Assembly (NCBI RefSeq): GCF_000805675.1
Contig: NZ_JSEF01000018.1
Coordinates: forward strand, 1 to 64,000
Length of the DNA stretch: 64,000 nucleotides
Origin: Corynebacterium minutissimum
GTDB lineage: Bacteria > Actinomycetota > Actinomycetes > Mycobacteriales > Mycobacteriaceae
Direction: 5' to 3'
Shown here: positions 34,668-44,226 of the stretch, one piece after another
Layout: the number at the start of each line of letters is the position of its first letter
Numbering within the stretch: the stretch's first letter is position 1
The notes under the pieces: model-generated
The model's input: the letters and a program-made list of their open reading frames with translations, nothing else
What the model was told of the DNA's origin: nothing
The model's database searches: none
Position numbers and translations under genes: made by a program

Positions 34668-35444
34668 TTAAATCTGGGGCCCGAGAAAGCGGGCCGCCAG
34701 TCGTGAGAAGGACTCGTGGTCACCGGTGCACTCAAAACTGCGAATGGGGGTCTGCCCTTCGGGCGCGAGCATGTCGGTGGTGGTGAGGATGCGCATGACA
34801 TCCTTCGCGGTCTCTTCCGCCGAGGACACCAGTGCGACATTGTCACCGATAGCAAGCTGAATGACACCGGTGAGCAGCGGGTAATGCGTGCAGCCCAGCA
34901 CGAGGGTATCCACGCCCGCTGACTGCAACGGAGCGAGATAACCCTCTGCCACTCCAAGGATCTGGCGGCCGGCGGTAATGCCGCGCTCCACAAAACTCAC
35001 GAAATCCGGGCAGGCCACAGCGAAGGATTCGACGTTCGGGTTCACCGCGAAAAGATCCTGGTAAGCACCAGAGGTGATGGTACCTTCGGTGCCGATAACG
35101 CCAATCTTGCCGTTGCGCGTCGTGGCGATAGCGCGGCGCACTGCCGGACGGATAACCTCGACGACAGGGATGCTGTAGCGCTCGCGGGCATCGTGAAGAA
35201 AGGCCGCCGTAGCTGTATTGCAGGCGATGACAAGCATCTTGCAGCCGCGCTCCACTAGCTCGTCGGCGATCGCCGTAGACAACTCACGTACTTGTGCGAT
35301 GGGGCGTGGGCCATACGGCGCGTGGGCGGTATCGCCGATATAGATGATGGACTCATCCGGCAGCTGCTCCATAATGGTGCGCGCAACTGTCAACCCGCCC
35401 ACACCGGAATCAAAAATGCCGATGGGAGAAGAGGCGTCAGACAT
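34668..35444 (-). CDS. murI: Glutamate racemase
   Basis: The 258-residue enzyme makes D-glutamate for peptidoglycan. Signatures: [15 protein letters not shown] at the start with the proton-acceptor region, [14 protein letters not shown], the first catalytic cysteine in VIACNTATA, and the second in [10 protein letters not shown]. The start codon overlaps the rhomboid stop by one base. It heads the group leading to the phosphodiesterase, rph and rdgB. Confidence 0.97.
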   Translation of the reverse strand: MSDASSPIGIFDSGVGGLTVARTIMEQLPDESIIYIGDTAHAPYGPRPIAQVRELSTAIADELVERGCKMLVIACNTATAAFLHDARERYSIPVVEVIRPAVRRAIATTRNGKIGVIGTEGTITSGAYQDLFAVNPNVESFAVACPDFVSFVERGITAGRQILGVAEGYLAPLQSAGVDTLVLGCTHYPLLTGVIQLAIGDNVALVSSAEETAKDVMRILTTTDMLAPEGQTPIRSFECTGDHESFSRLAARFLGPQI

Positions 35445-36166
35445 CAGCGCATCCCTGCCTGCGGTTGCGGCTTTACCTTCTTAATCGGGTCATCGGACGT
35501 AATCACCATGCCCGCCACAATGCCGCCAATAGCACCAAAGAGGTGACCCTGCCAGCTCACTCCTTCATAGATGGGCAGCACGCCCCAGATGAGACCGGAG
35601 TAGGCAAAGCCCAAGCCAACGCCCACAAGGAACTGACTAAGCGAGCGGTTAAAAATACCGCGCACGATGAGGTAAGCCAACCAGCCATAGACCATGCCGG
35701 AGGCACCGATATGGGAGGTACCCGGCCCGCCGAGGAGCCACGTGCCCACACCGGCAATGAGCACGACGATGATGGTGACTTCCCACCATGCCTTGCGGCC
35801 AGACAGACCGATAAGGAAGCAGAAAATAGCTCCTGGCAGGGAGTTTCCGATGAGGTGCTCAAAATTGGCGTGCAGCAGCGGCGCAGTAAAGATTCCCCAA
35901 ATACCGTTGAAGTCCAGCGGGTGAATGCCATACTGCCCCAGGTCATTGCCGAAGAAAAGGAAGTTAATGATGTGGATAATCCACTCGATGGCCAAGAAGC
36001 CCACGGTGAGCGACAGGGCCGTCTTGAGGCGCCCGGTACGCGTGTAATTCTTCGAATCGCCCGAATTTACGGTGCGCTTCTGACCTACCCCGGCACTATC
36101 CGGAGCGGGCTGGAAGGGGTTGGGTTGATAGGAATTCTGCTGGCCAAACGGTCCACTGCTCGTCAT
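35444..36166 (-). CDS. Rhomboid intramembrane serine protease
   Basis: The 240-residue protein has a disordered cytoplasmic N-terminus (about 45 residues, Pro/Gln-rich) and six membrane helices. The rhomboid catalytic set is visible: [10 protein letters not shown] in the second helix, GASG with the nucleophilic serine in [15 protein letters not shown], and the catalytic His in [12 protein letters not shown]. It resembles Rv1337, again beside murI. The substrate is unknown. Confidence 0.94.
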   Translation of the reverse strand: MTSSGPFGQQNSYQPNPFQPAPDSAGVGQKRTVNSGDSKNYTRTGRLKTALSLTVGFLAIEWIIHIINFLFFGNDLGQYGIHPLDFNGIWGIFTAPLLHANFEHLIGNSLPGAIFCFLIGLSGRKAWWEVTIIVVLIAGVGTWLLGGPGTSHIGASGMVYGWLAYLIVRGIFNRSLSQFLVGVGLGFAYSGLIWGVLPIYEGVSWQGHLFGAIGGIVAGMVITSDDPIKKVKPQPQAGMR

Positions 36167-36178
36167 AATGCCCCAACT

Positions 36179-37150
36179 TTAGCAAGAGAGCAGCGAGGAG
36201 TACGCCTCCAAGCCCAAGCCTGGGGCGGCATTAACCACGGCATCTACGATGGCAGCCTCCACGGCATCGGCCGCCGCGGAACTGAGGGAGGCGAGAACTT
36301 CGGCGTCGACTCCGGGCGCGGTTTCTGCCGTGCTTGCCGACGTCTCCCCTACCCTCCCCGTCGCAGCTGCAAAGATCGTGTCGCCATCCAGCGGCGAGTG
36401 GGCTGGGCGCACAGCGCGGGCAATGCCATCGTGGCCAGCCAAGGCGAGGCGCTTGGCCTGTGCCTTAGTGAGGGGAGCATCCGTAAGCACTGCGCCGATG
36501 GTGGTGTTGAGATGCGCCTCCGCGAGGCTCGTCGCGGCAGCAAAGCGCCCCACGTCGACGGCTGGTTTGTCAGGTGCGCCAAAGAGCCGGCCGGTCTCTC
36601 CATCGATCACTTGGCCCACGGGGTTGGCAACGACGACGGCTGCGAGGGTGTAGGGGGAGACGTCGACAAGCGCACTGCCCACCCCTCCCCGAATCTTTCC
36701 TGCACAGGCGCCCACGCCGGCACCAATGCTACCGGTGGTGTCATCGTGTCCCGCCAATGCGGAACACAGTGCCTGCGCGCCATCCTCTGCGGAGGGACGC
36801 TGGGTACCGGCAAGCAGGTCAAAGATGACGGCTCCGGGCACGATGGGAACGCGCGGGCCCGGTTTATCTTCGCCGAAGACCGGAAACCCGATGCCGGTTT
36901 CCTCAAGTCCTCGCATAACGCCATCGGCCGCGGCCAAACCAAAAGCCGAGCCGCCCGCGAGGACAATCGCGTGGACGCGCTCGACGCTGTTGTGTGGCTC
37001 AAGCAGATCAGTTTCGCGCGTACCGGGACCGCCACCGCGTACATCAACGCTGGCGACGGCTCCGCGCTCACCGCAATAGATAACGGTGACACCAGTATCC
37101 TCACGCGTGGCGTGACCAACAGAAAAGCCAAGCTCAGGAACAGTTCGCAT
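36179..37150 (-). CDS. P1-family N-terminal nucleophile peptidase/aminopeptidase (DmpA/BapA-like)
   Basis: The 323-residue protein is an Ntn-hydrolase of peptidase family S58. Blocks: VGHATREDTGVTVIYCGERGAVASVDVRGG, VHAIVLAGGSAFGLAAADGVM, GACAGKIRGGVGSA and NTTIGAVLTDAPLTKAQAKRLA, the last containing the self-cleavage site and new N-terminal threonine. It corresponds to Rv1333. The enzyme is expected to be autoprocessed into alpha and beta chains and to cleave N-terminal residues. It follows DUF2017 by 4 bp. Confidence 0.92.
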   Translation of the reverse strand: MRTVPELGFSVGHATREDTGVTVIYCGERGAVASVDVRGGGPGTRETDLLEPHNSVERVHAIVLAGGSAFGLAAADGVMRGLEETGIGFPVFGEDKPGPRVPIVPGAVIFDLLAGTQRPSAEDGAQALCSALAGHDDTTGSIGAGVGACAGKIRGGVGSALVDVSPYTLAAVVVANPVGQVIDGETGRLFGAPDKPAVDVGRFAAATSLAEAHLNTTIGAVLTDAPLTKAQAKRLALAGHDGIARAVRPAHSPLDGDTIFAAATGRVGETSASTAETAPGVDAEVLASLSSAAADAVEAAIVDAVVNAAPGLGLEAYSSLLSC

Positions 37151-37154
37151 GGCT

Positions 37155-37691
37155 TTAGTCCATGATGACGTTGAGCAGGGAGTCCTGGCAGAAGGCTAAC
37201 CACTCCACAAGGGTGTCGCGGTCCGCCCCCTGGGAGCTGTGCTCGACATCGCCTGCAGCCACGAACAAACGCAGATCATTGAGCCCAGCGAGGAAAGCGT
37301 GGGCTTCCTCCTCACTGATGGTGACTTCAACTCCGCCAGTTGGACCAAGCGCCGTGTTGATGACTTGGAGGTTTTCCAGCTTGGCGCGGGCAATATCGTT
37401 TTCGTGCAAGGAGCGCAGGAGCGCATTATCGCCATCGAACTCTTCATCGCCGGGTTTTTGAAAATCCGGGAAGAGGCGAGCAAGCGATGGGTCCTCCGGC
37501 GCTTCCGTGTGGCCGGTAGGCATATCCACCATGTCCGCCAACTCATCCTTCGGCGCCGATTGGGCACGGGCAATGATGGCCTCTGAGACCGTCGCGGTGA
37601 GGTCCCCAATCACCTCGCGCTCCATGGGCTCAAAAACAGCGGTGTACTTAGCACCGCGCATGAAGGACTTTTTCTTCTTCCAGGCTTGCAT
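37155..37691 (-). CDS. DUF2017 protein
   Basis: The 178-residue soluble protein matches the actinobacterial DUF2017 family: a basic start MQAWKKKKSFMRGAKYTAVFEPMEREVIGDL, a central acidic segment naming the last sites (LARLFPDFQKPGDEEFDGDNALLRSLHENDIA), and a C-terminal ending LVEWLAFCQDSLLNVIMD. It always lies next to clpS in corynebacteria and mycobacteria (Rv1332), so a link to ClpS-ClpC-dependent N-end degradation is plausible but unproven. Confidence 0.9.
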   Translation of the reverse strand: MQAWKKKKSFMRGAKYTAVFEPMEREVIGDLTATVSEAIIARAQSAPKDELADMVDMPTGHTEAPEDPSLARLFPDFQKPGDEEFDGDNALLRSLHENDIARAKLENLQVINTALGPTGGVEVTISEEEAHAFLAGLNDLRLFVAAGDVEHSSQGADRDTLVEWLAFCQDSLLNVIMD

Positions 37692-37703
37692 GCTGTCCCC
37701 TCC

Positions 37704-38039
37704 TTAGCCTGCCTGCTGCATCGTGGCCCACAGACCCGCAACCTGCAGCTTCTTCACATCGGCCTCGACCTTGTCACGCTCACCGCTGGAGACGGCGGCT
37801 TTGCCCTCGGTGTGAACCTGCATCATGAGCTCGTTGGCTCGCTTCTTGTCATAGCCTAGGACCGTCTGGAAGACATAGGAGACGTAGCTCATGAGGTTGA
37901 CGGGGTCATCCCAAACGATGCACATCCACGGCAGGTTTTCGCTCGTGGCGACGTCGACCTCAATGGACTCATCCAATTCCGGGGTGGCCATGGGCGAACT
38001 CATCACCACGCCCGCGGACGTTTCTCGGTGCGCATTCAT
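37704..38039 (-). CDS. clpS: ATP-dependent Clp protease adaptor ClpS
   Basis: The 111-residue adaptor delivers N-end-rule substrates to ClpC/ClpA. The core begins at [45 protein letters not shown], including the substrate-binding D in WDDPVN and the Clp-contacting VHTEGKA region. The N-terminal ~35 residues are flexible. I chose ATG 38039; further internal ATG codons (38003 and later) are alternatives. It is transcribed ahead of DUF2017. Confidence 0.95.
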   Translation of the reverse strand: MNAHRETSAGVVMSSPMATPELDESIEVDVATSENLPWMCIVWDDPVNLMSYVSYVFQTVLGYDKKRANELMMQVHTEGKAAVSSGERDKVEADVKKLQVAGLWATMQQAG

Positions 38040-38131
38040 GCCCTCTACACTAGCCAAAAACTGTGACACTGTGAGCGGCTATACTGACGAGTACTCAATA
38101 TGTGATTATCGTTTCCAGGTGGCTGCCGTCG

Positions 38132-38716
38132 ATGAATTCTTTTGCTCTCCCCACCGCCCTGGCGGATATTCTTGCTGGTCGTACTCCATCCCGCGAGGAT
38201 ATTGCTCGCCTTCTCCAGCTTGTGCTCACCGCGCTCGTGCTGGGCGGCACACTCGTCGCCGCCGTGATCAGCCTGACGTCCCCTTCACAGGGCGGAAGCT
38301 CAGATGACAGGCCAGCTCCAGAACCCGCGCCGGTGTCCTGCGACTATGAGCTCCCAGAGGTCCACGTGCAACGCCAGCTTGAGGACATCCAGCGCGATCT
38401 CATCGAGGCCCTCAATACCTGGCGCGCAGAAGACAACCAAGGCCCACTCGTGCCGTGGATTGACCGCCAGACCGCGGCCCGTGAAAAGGCCGAGTGCAAT
38501 GCGGTAACGAAGACCGAAAAGCCAGCAGACGAGAATATCCAGATGGTGCAGCATCACCTGCCTCTGGACAAGGCCAGCGCCTATGAATTCGTGGAAGCCT
38601 TCCGCCAGTCCCCGTCCCACGTCGCAGCTCTCCGGGACCGCCGCATGTCCACCGCCGCCGTCGGCGTCGCCTATAACGATGGTCAGGTTTACGTCGTCAT
38701 TCAGTTGGAAGAATAG
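38132..38716 (+). CDS. Secreted or anchored CAP/SCP-like protein
   Basis: The 194-residue protein has a signal anchor (LLQLVLTALVLGGTLVAAVISL, about residues 28-49), a Ser/Pro/Asp linker and an outer domain. The domain starts LIEALNTWRAEDNQGPLVPW, and has conserved-looking QSPSHVAALRDRRMSTAAVGVAYNDGQVYVVIQL, the pattern of bacterial CAP (cysteine-rich secretory/PR-1) domains. Two cysteines (SCDYE and ECNAV) could form a disulfide. It starts at ATG 38132 with AGGTGG upstream. Biological role unknown. Confidence 0.8.
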   Translation: MNSFALPTALADILAGRTPSREDIARLLQLVLTALVLGGTLVAAVISLTSPSQGGSSDDRPAPEPAPVSCDYELPEVHVQRQLEDIQRDLIEALNTWRAEDNQGPLVPWIDRQTAAREKAECNAVTKTEKPADENIQMVQHHLPLDKASAYEFVEAFRQSPSHVAALRDRRMSTAAVGVAYNDGQVYVVIQLEE

Positions 38717-38736
38717 ATTGGCTGAATTTTTGCTGC

Positions 38737-40110
38737 ATGCTGAGTAGCATCTTCGATGTGACTAATACCTCAGACAACGTCGTGAACGCAGGAAATGTCC
38801 CTTCTGACCGTTCCACGGCCCTGCTCACCGATAAATACGAGCTCACCATGCTGCAGGCAGCCCTGCGCGATGGTTCTGCTCACCGCCAGGTAACGTGCGA
38901 GGTTTTCGCCCGTCGCCTGCCCAACGAGCGCCGCTATGGTGTCGTCGCCGGCACCGAACGCGTGCTGCGAGCCGTTCGGGATTTCCGCTTTACCGCGCGC
39001 CAGCTGGCGGAGATGGACTTCCTCGATGAGGAGACCAAGAATTTCCTCGCTCACTACCGGTTCTCTGGCCAGATTGATGGCTACCGCGAAGGTGAGATTT
39101 ACTTCCCATATTCTCCGCTGTTGACCGTGCGCGGTACCTTCGGCGAGTGCCTCATCTTGGAGACGGTCATTCTCTCCATCATGAATTCCGACTCTGCGGT
39201 GGCCTCGGCCGCCTCACGTATGGTCGTGGCTGCCGATGGCCGTCCGATTATTGAGATGGGCTCACGCCGAGCGCACGAATACGCCGCGGTGACGTCTGCG
39301 CGCGCCGCCTACTTGGCAGGATTTGAAGCCACCTCCAACCTCGAGGCAGGCTACCGCTACGACATTCCGGTCTCTGGCACGGCGGCGCACTCTTGGACTC
39401 TGGCGCACGTCAATGAGGACGGCACACCGAACGAGGAAGCTGCATTCCGCGGCCAGATCGAAACCCTCGGCGTAGGCACCACGCTGCTTGTCGACACCTA
39501 TGACATCACCAAAGGCGTAGAGACCGCCGTGAAGGTTGCCGGACCGGAACTCGGCGGCGTGCGCATCGACTCGGGTGATTTGGCCGCGGTTACTCGCCGC
39601 GTGCGCAAGCAACTCGATGACCTGGGCAACCACAACACCAAGATCGTGGTCTCCTCCGACCTCGACGAATTCGCCATCGCCGGCCTGCGCGGAGACCCCG
39701 TCGATGTCTATGGAGTGGGTACCTCCGTGGTGACTGGCTCGGGCGCGCCGACTGCCGGCATGGTGTACAAGGTCGTGGAGGTCGACGGTCATCCGGTGGC
39801 CAAGCGCTCCTCCTCCAAGAAGTCCCAAGGCGGAGCCAAACGTGCGCTGCGTACGTACCGTTCTTCCGGGGTGGCCGTCGAGGAGCTCGTGCTACCTTTC
39901 GACGCCGAGGATCCGGACACCGGCACCCTCACCGCCCGCGCCATGACCGTGCCGCTTATGCGCGATGGGGAAATCGTCGACGGACTTTCCTCCCTCCACG
40001 AATCCCGCGATTACCTCGCCAACGCCATCACGACTCTGCCATGGGAAGGCCTGGCGCTCACTCGCGATGAACCGGCGGTGCCGACGCGTTTCATCGGCTT
40101 CACCTCCTAA
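38737..40110 (+). CDS. pncB: Nicotinate phosphoribosyltransferase
   Basis: The 457-residue enzyme joins nicotinate and PRPP to make NaMN in NAD salvage. Signatures: STALLTDKYELTMLQAAL at the start, EMGSRRAHEYAAVTSARAAYLAGFEATSNLEAG, the catalytic SGTAAHSW, LGGVRIDSGDLAAV and VVSSDLDEFAI, plus the phosphate loop region GVGTSVVTGSGAP. A GTG at 38758 or 38782 could be the true start; the conserved core begins only at about residue 26. It corresponds to pncB1 next to clpS in mycobacteria. Confidence 0.95.
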   Translation: MLSSIFDVTNTSDNVVNAGNVPSDRSTALLTDKYELTMLQAALRDGSAHRQVTCEVFARRLPNERRYGVVAGTERVLRAVRDFRFTARQLAEMDFLDEETKNFLAHYRFSGQIDGYREGEIYFPYSPLLTVRGTFGECLILETVILSIMNSDSAVASAASRMVVAADGRPIIEMGSRRAHEYAAVTSARAAYLAGFEATSNLEAGYRYDIPVSGTAAHSWTLAHVNEDGTPNEEAAFRGQIETLGVGTTLLVDTYDITKGVETAVKVAGPELGGVRIDSGDLAAVTRRVRKQLDDLGNHNTKIVVSSDLDEFAIAGLRGDPVDVYGVGTSVVTGSGAPTAGMVYKVVEVDGHPVAKRSSSKKSQGGAKRALRTYRSSGVAVEELVLPFDAEDPDTGTLTARAMTVPLMRDGEIVDGLSSLHESRDYLANAITTLPWEGLALTRDEPAVPTRFIGFTS

Positions 40111-40158
40111 AGACACACCGGCTCCGCCCGGCGTTAGCCGGGCACTACACTGGGGCAA

Positions 40159-42129
40159 ATGGACGAGCACTCAGCAACGGTTGATCTTCTCGACGCCGCC
40201 GTCGCCGCCCTCGGCGGTGCCCGGCGCGAGGGCCAAGTGCGCATGGCCCAAGCGGTCACTTCCGCTTTGGAGAAGGAACGCCACCTCGCGGTGCAGGCAG
40301 GCACCGGTACCGGTAAATCTTTGGCCTACCTCGTGCCGGCGTTCCGGCATGCTCAGGAAACCGGCAACACCGTCATCGTGTCGACCGCTACCTTGGCCCT
40401 GCAGCGTCAGCTGGTGGAACGCGATCTTCCGCGTTTAGCCGAGGCCCTCGAGCCCCACTTGGAGAAGAAGCCGACCTTCGCCATCATGAAAGGCCGTTCC
40501 AACTATGTCTGCCTCAACAAAGTTGCCCGCGCCTCCGAATTGGAGGATGAAGAAGCCCTGCTCGATGCCGCCGATTCGCCCTCCCACCTGGGCCGCCACG
40601 TCCAGCGCGTCTACGAGTGGGCTGAGGATACTGACACTGGTGACCGAGAGGATCTTGAACCGGGCGTACCAGATCTGGCCTGGCGGCAGGTCTCGGTGAC
40701 GTCTGCTGAGTGTGTTGGGGCGGCGCGCTGTCCGCACGGTGAGGACTGCTTCGCAGAGCTGGCGCGGCGCCGCGCTGCTGACGTTGATGTGGTGGTCACC
40801 AACCACGCGCTGCTGGCTATCGACGCCGTTGCAGACGTGAATATCCTGCCGGAACACGACGTCGTCATTATCGATGAGGCCCACGAGCTCGACGGGCGCA
40901 TCACCTCGGTGTCAACTTCAGAAATTACCGGCCGCGCCCTCAAGATGGCTGCAACCCGCGCCAAGGCCCTGGGCGCCAATGGCAAAGACCAGCGCTTGAG
41001 CGAACAAGCAGCTGAGCTTACCCAGCTCTTAGGGGAACTCCTGCCCGGCCGCTGGACCGACCTTCCAGAGGAAGCCAAGAACCAGCTCATGGCGCTGGCA
41101 GATACCCTTTCCTCCTGCCGGGAGACCATCGCCCGCACCCCGGAGGGAGAACAGGCCAACGACCCTGAGAAATTTGCCGAGCGCCAAAACCTGGCCAACC
41201 ACCTCAATACCCTCGTCGAAGCTATCGCCCGCATCCTCGATGTCTTCGCCACCGGGGATCCGGCCGCACACGCGGATGTGGTGTGGCTGGAGCGCGACGA
41301 ACGCACGCTTACCGATACCCTCGCCGTCGCACCACTATCCATCGCTGGCATGTTGCACGAGAAACTCTTCGGCGAGCAGACCGTGGTGCTCACCTCCGCG
41401 ACCTTGGCCCTGGGTGGTCGCTTCGACGCCATGGCTGCGCAGTGGGGCCTGCCAAAAGGAACGTGGGATTCCCTCGACGTAGGCTATCCCTTCGACCCCG
41501 CGCGCAGCGGCATCCTGTACACCGCAAGCCACTTGCCACAGCCGGGCCGTGATGGACTAAGTCCGGACACCATCGAAGAAATCCGCGAGCTCATCATGGC
41601 CGCCGGCGGGCGCACCCTGGGGTTATTCTCTTCGCGCCGCGCCGCCCAGCAGGCAGCTGAGGAGCTCAAGCCGCAGATTCCCTTCGATATTTTCCTCCAA
41701 GGTGAGGACTCTATCGGTGCGCTGGTGGATAAATTCACTAAGAACGAGAATTCCTGTCTCTTTGGCACCCTGAGCTTGTGGCAGGGAGTCGACGTGCCCG
41801 GTCCCTCCTGCTCGCTCGTGCTCATTGACCGCATCCCCTTCCCCCGCCCGGATAACCCGCTCATGCAAGCCCGCACTGAGGCCGCGAAGGCAGCCGGCCG
41901 AAACGGATTTATGGAAGTCTCCGCCACGCATGCAGCGCTGCTCATGGCGCAGGGAGCGGGAAGGCTTCTGCGCTCCGTCGATGACCGCGGTGTTGTCGCT
42001 GTGCTTGATAACCGCCTCGTGACCAAACGCTACGGCTCATACCTGTGTGATTCCATGCCGCAGATGTGGCGCACCACCGACCCGGACGTCGTCCGCGGCG
42101 CACTTAAAAGGCTCATCGAAGCACGCTAA
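40159..42129 (+). CDS. dinG: DinG-family ATP-dependent DNA helicase (iron-sulfur)
   Basis: The 656-residue XPD-like helicase has Walker A AGTGTGKS at residues 47-54, an iron-sulfur cysteine set in the N-terminal half (SNYVCLNK, ECVGAARCPHGEDCFAE), the DEAH box in VVIIDEAHELDG, and C-terminal motifs VLTSATLALGG, FGTLSLWQGVDVPG and QGAGRLLRS. It should unwind D-loops and RNA-DNA hybrids. It follows pncB, an arrangement also found in mycobacteria. Its stop codon overlaps that of the convergent pth2 gene. Confidence 0.95.
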   Translation: MDEHSATVDLLDAAVAALGGARREGQVRMAQAVTSALEKERHLAVQAGTGTGKSLAYLVPAFRHAQETGNTVIVSTATLALQRQLVERDLPRLAEALEPHLEKKPTFAIMKGRSNYVCLNKVARASELEDEEALLDAADSPSHLGRHVQRVYEWAEDTDTGDREDLEPGVPDLAWRQVSVTSAECVGAARCPHGEDCFAELARRRAADVDVVVTNHALLAIDAVADVNILPEHDVVIIDEAHELDGRITSVSTSEITGRALKMAATRAKALGANGKDQRLSEQAAELTQLLGELLPGRWTDLPEEAKNQLMALADTLSSCRETIARTPEGEQANDPEKFAERQNLANHLNTLVEAIARILDVFATGDPAAHADVVWLERDERTLTDTLAVAPLSIAGMLHEKLFGEQTVVLTSATLALGGRFDAMAAQWGLPKGTWDSLDVGYPFDPARSGILYTASHLPQPGRDGLSPDTIEEIRELIMAAGGRTLGLFSSRRAAQQAAEELKPQIPFDIFLQGEDSIGALVDKFTKNENSCLFGTLSLWQGVDVPGPSCSLVLIDRIPFPRPDNPLMQARTEAAKAAGRNGFMEVSATHAALLMAQGAGRLLRSVDDRGVVAVLDNRLVTKRYGSYLCDSMPQMWRTTDPDVVRGALKRLIEAR

Positions 42130-42851
42130 GGACGGCGCAACGCACACACCGTAGCCGAGTCCGGTGCTACCTCGGTAAAACCTGCATCCCGGACCACCAC
42201 GGCGTCCTGCCGGGCGCAGGCCTCAGCGAAGAATGCGGAGTCTACTTCTCGCACGCACAGCGCAAAGTCCTGTGCTGCCCACTTTTCCGCCTCGTCCAAG
42301 CTCATCGCCGCGGCAAGCAACATGGAGCCATGCCCCACTTGGGCAGCGGCCTTACCTGCGCTCATCTCGAGGGAGGCATCGATGAGGATCAGGGGGACGT
42401 CGCCAAGCGCCGGCCGCGGTGCATCCTTCGGCAGATCCGTGTGACCGATCTGCAGCTTGGCCACGAGTGGATCGACCTCGGAGACCGCAGAGGGCACGAA
42501 GGCTCGGGCGCGATCTGCCACCGTCACACCAGGCAAGCCCTGCACATCGCGCCATGCCTTGTTGCGAGCTCGCCGTGCAACCTTACGGATGCGGTGCCCA
42601 TACCACTGCCCCAATGCTTCAGCGAACGCACCATCCTGGCCGGCGCGCTCATCCAAGCAGAGCTTGACGACGGCCCTCGCCGCCGCCTCCAGCACCTCCG
42701 TGCGGCTCGGCGGCTCCTGCTTAGGCAGGTTCAGCGCAATCTGCATGGCCTGGACGGTCTCGGGCTTATCAGGGTCCTCAGGATCATCGCGCCAACTGCG
42801 CTCGCTGCAGGCTTCAACCAAGCGGCGGTGAGCCTCGCCGAGATTAGTCAA
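42126..42851 (-). CDS. Peptidyl-tRNA hydrolase 2-type protein with N-terminal extension
   Basis: The 241-residue protein has a C-terminal Pth2 fold (about residues 125-240): MSAGKAAAQVGHGSMLLAAAM, and the closing block VVRDAGFTEVAPDSATVCAL, matching KxAxQxxH and DxGxTxVxPGSxTV of archaeal and eukaryotic Pth2. The first ~120 residues, with a basic helical region GHRIRKVARRARNKAWRDV, are an actinobacterial addition of unknown role. It presumably releases peptide from stalled peptidyl-tRNA. It overlaps serB by 8 bp. Confidence 0.88.
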   Translation of the reverse strand: MTNLGEAHRRLVEACSERSWRDDPEDPDKPETVQAMQIALNLPKQEPPSRTEVLEAAARAVVKLCLDERAGQDGAFAEALGQWYGHRIRKVARRARNKAWRDVQGLPGVTVADRARAFVPSAVSEVDPLVAKLQIGHTDLPKDAPRPALGDVPLILIDASLEMSAGKAAAQVGHGSMLLAAAMSLDEAEKWAAQDFALCVREVDSAFFAEACARQDAVVVRDAGFTEVAPDSATVCALRRP

Positions 42852-44040
42852 CGACGACCTCTTCCATGGGAATACCTAGGATTTGCAGGATTTCATCCAT
42901 ATACGGGTGGTTAACGGAGGTGTCCGCAACCTCACGCAGTGCAGGTTTGGCGTTAAAGGCAATGCCGAGGCCCGCGGCGGAAAGCATGTCAATGTCATTG
43001 GCACCATCGCCCACCGCAACCGTTTGTCGCATGCTCAAACCAGAATCAGCGGCGAACTCACGAAGGAAGTTTTCCTTGGCCTTACGGTCGACGACATCCC
43101 CGATGACCCGACCAGTAAGCTTGCCATCTTCAATTTCCAAGGTATTGGCGCGAACGTAGTCAAGGTCGAGCTCAGCGGCCAAATCCTCAAGGACCTGGAT
43201 AAAGCCACCGGACACAACCGCAACGCGGTAGCCCATGCGCTTGAGCGTACGAATGGTGGTGCGTACACCCGGAGTGAGCTCAATATCAGCGGCGGTCTGC
43301 GCGATGACGGATTCCGGAAGACCAGCCAAGGCGGCTACGCGCTCACGGAGGGATTCTTCGAAATCCAATTCTCCACGCATGGCGCGCTCGGTCACCGCGG
43401 CCACCTCTGCCTCCTTACCGGCATGGGCAGCCAGCATTTCGATGACCTCGCCCTGAATCAGCGTGGAATCGCAATCAAAGCAGATCAGACGCTTGGAGCG
43501 ACGCTGCAGGCCGGAGCGCTCGATGGCAATGTCGACGCCCTGCTCGGTGGCCAGACGGGCCAGGGTGGCGCGAACGGGGTCCGCGGAACCCTCGACGGTG
43601 ATGTAGAGTTCAAGGCCGTTAAGTGGGTACGTCGACAGCCCGCGAATGCGGTCAATGTTGGCGTTGAAGTTGGCCAATTCTTGCGCAATCGCAGAGACGT
43701 GGCTGGCATTGAGTTGGCGGCCGAGCACCACGACGACGTGCGTGGACCGCGGGCGCGAAGTAGCTTCATCCGCACGCAGCTCCACGGTGAGCGACTGAGC
43801 ATAAATGCTGAGGGTGTTGCGTAGTCCCTTCTCCATCGCCTCCACGCGCGAGCTATCAACGCGCACGTAGGCCGACAGGGAGATGCGGCCGGAGAAGATG
43901 GCCTGTTCGACGTCGACGAGCTCGACGTTATAGGAGCCAAGAACACGGAAGAAAGCCGCGGAGACGCCTGGCTTGTCGGGACCGGACGTTGTCACAACGG
44001 CGAAGGCAGTCTGGTTAGGGTGATCGATCTGGTTATCCAC
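42844..44040 (-). CDS. serB: Phosphoserine phosphatase with ACT domains
   Basis: The 398-residue enzyme completes L-serine synthesis. The N-terminal half has two ACT-like domains (TTSGPDKPGVSAAFFRVL and RSTHVVVVLGRQLNASHVSAIAQEL). The HAD core follows with CFDCDSTLIQGEVIE (catalytic Asp), VVSGGFIQVLEDLAAEL and VAVGDGANDIDMLSAAGLGIAF. The start GTG 44040 is chosen because the first ACT strand follows; an upstream ATG would add 21 residues of poor quality. In C. glutamicum serB is likewise next to ctaD. Confidence 0.96.
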   Translation of the reverse strand: MDNQIDHPNQTAFAVVTTSGPDKPGVSAAFFRVLGSYNVELVDVEQAIFSGRISLSAYVRVDSSRVEAMEKGLRNTLSIYAQSLTVELRADEATSRPRSTHVVVVLGRQLNASHVSAIAQELANFNANIDRIRGLSTYPLNGLELYITVEGSADPVRATLARLATEQGVDIAIERSGLQRRSKRLICFDCDSTLIQGEVIEMLAAHAGKEAEVAAVTERAMRGELDFEESLRERVAALAGLPESVIAQTAADIELTPGVRTTIRTLKRMGYRVAVVSGGFIQVLEDLAAELDLDYVRANTLEIEDGKLTGRVIGDVVDRKAKENFLREFAADSGLSMRQTVAVGDGANDIDMLSAAGLGIAFNAKPALREVADTSVNHPYMDEILQILGIPMEEVVVD

Positions 44041-44109
44041 GCTGTCATTATCGCATGTCCGGTTTGTCCACGGACAACCTCCCAACCATCGCATCCAGAA
44101 CACACGACA

Positions 44110-44148
44110 AACGCCGCCTCCCCATCGCGGTGATGGGGAGGCGGCGTT
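44110..44148 (-). terminator. Terminator after ctaD
   Basis: AACGCCGCCTCCCCATC and GATGGGGAGGCGGCGTT form a perfect 17-bp stem with a 5-nt loop, about 80 bp downstream of the ctaD stop. On the minus strand it runs into TTTGTC. Confidence 0.85.
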
Positions 44149-44226
44149 CTCAGGAGTTCGCGTATTTCTCCGCGCCCGTCCGGGCTAGCGAGTGGCTAGC
44201 TGCACTGGGGCACGAGACCCGCTGGA

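Noticed and set aside
35465..37165. A 566-residue rightward frame opposite the rhomboid and P1 peptidase genes
   Set aside because: It spans two unrelated conserved genes on the other strand and shows no domain; long open antisense frames are common at this GC content.
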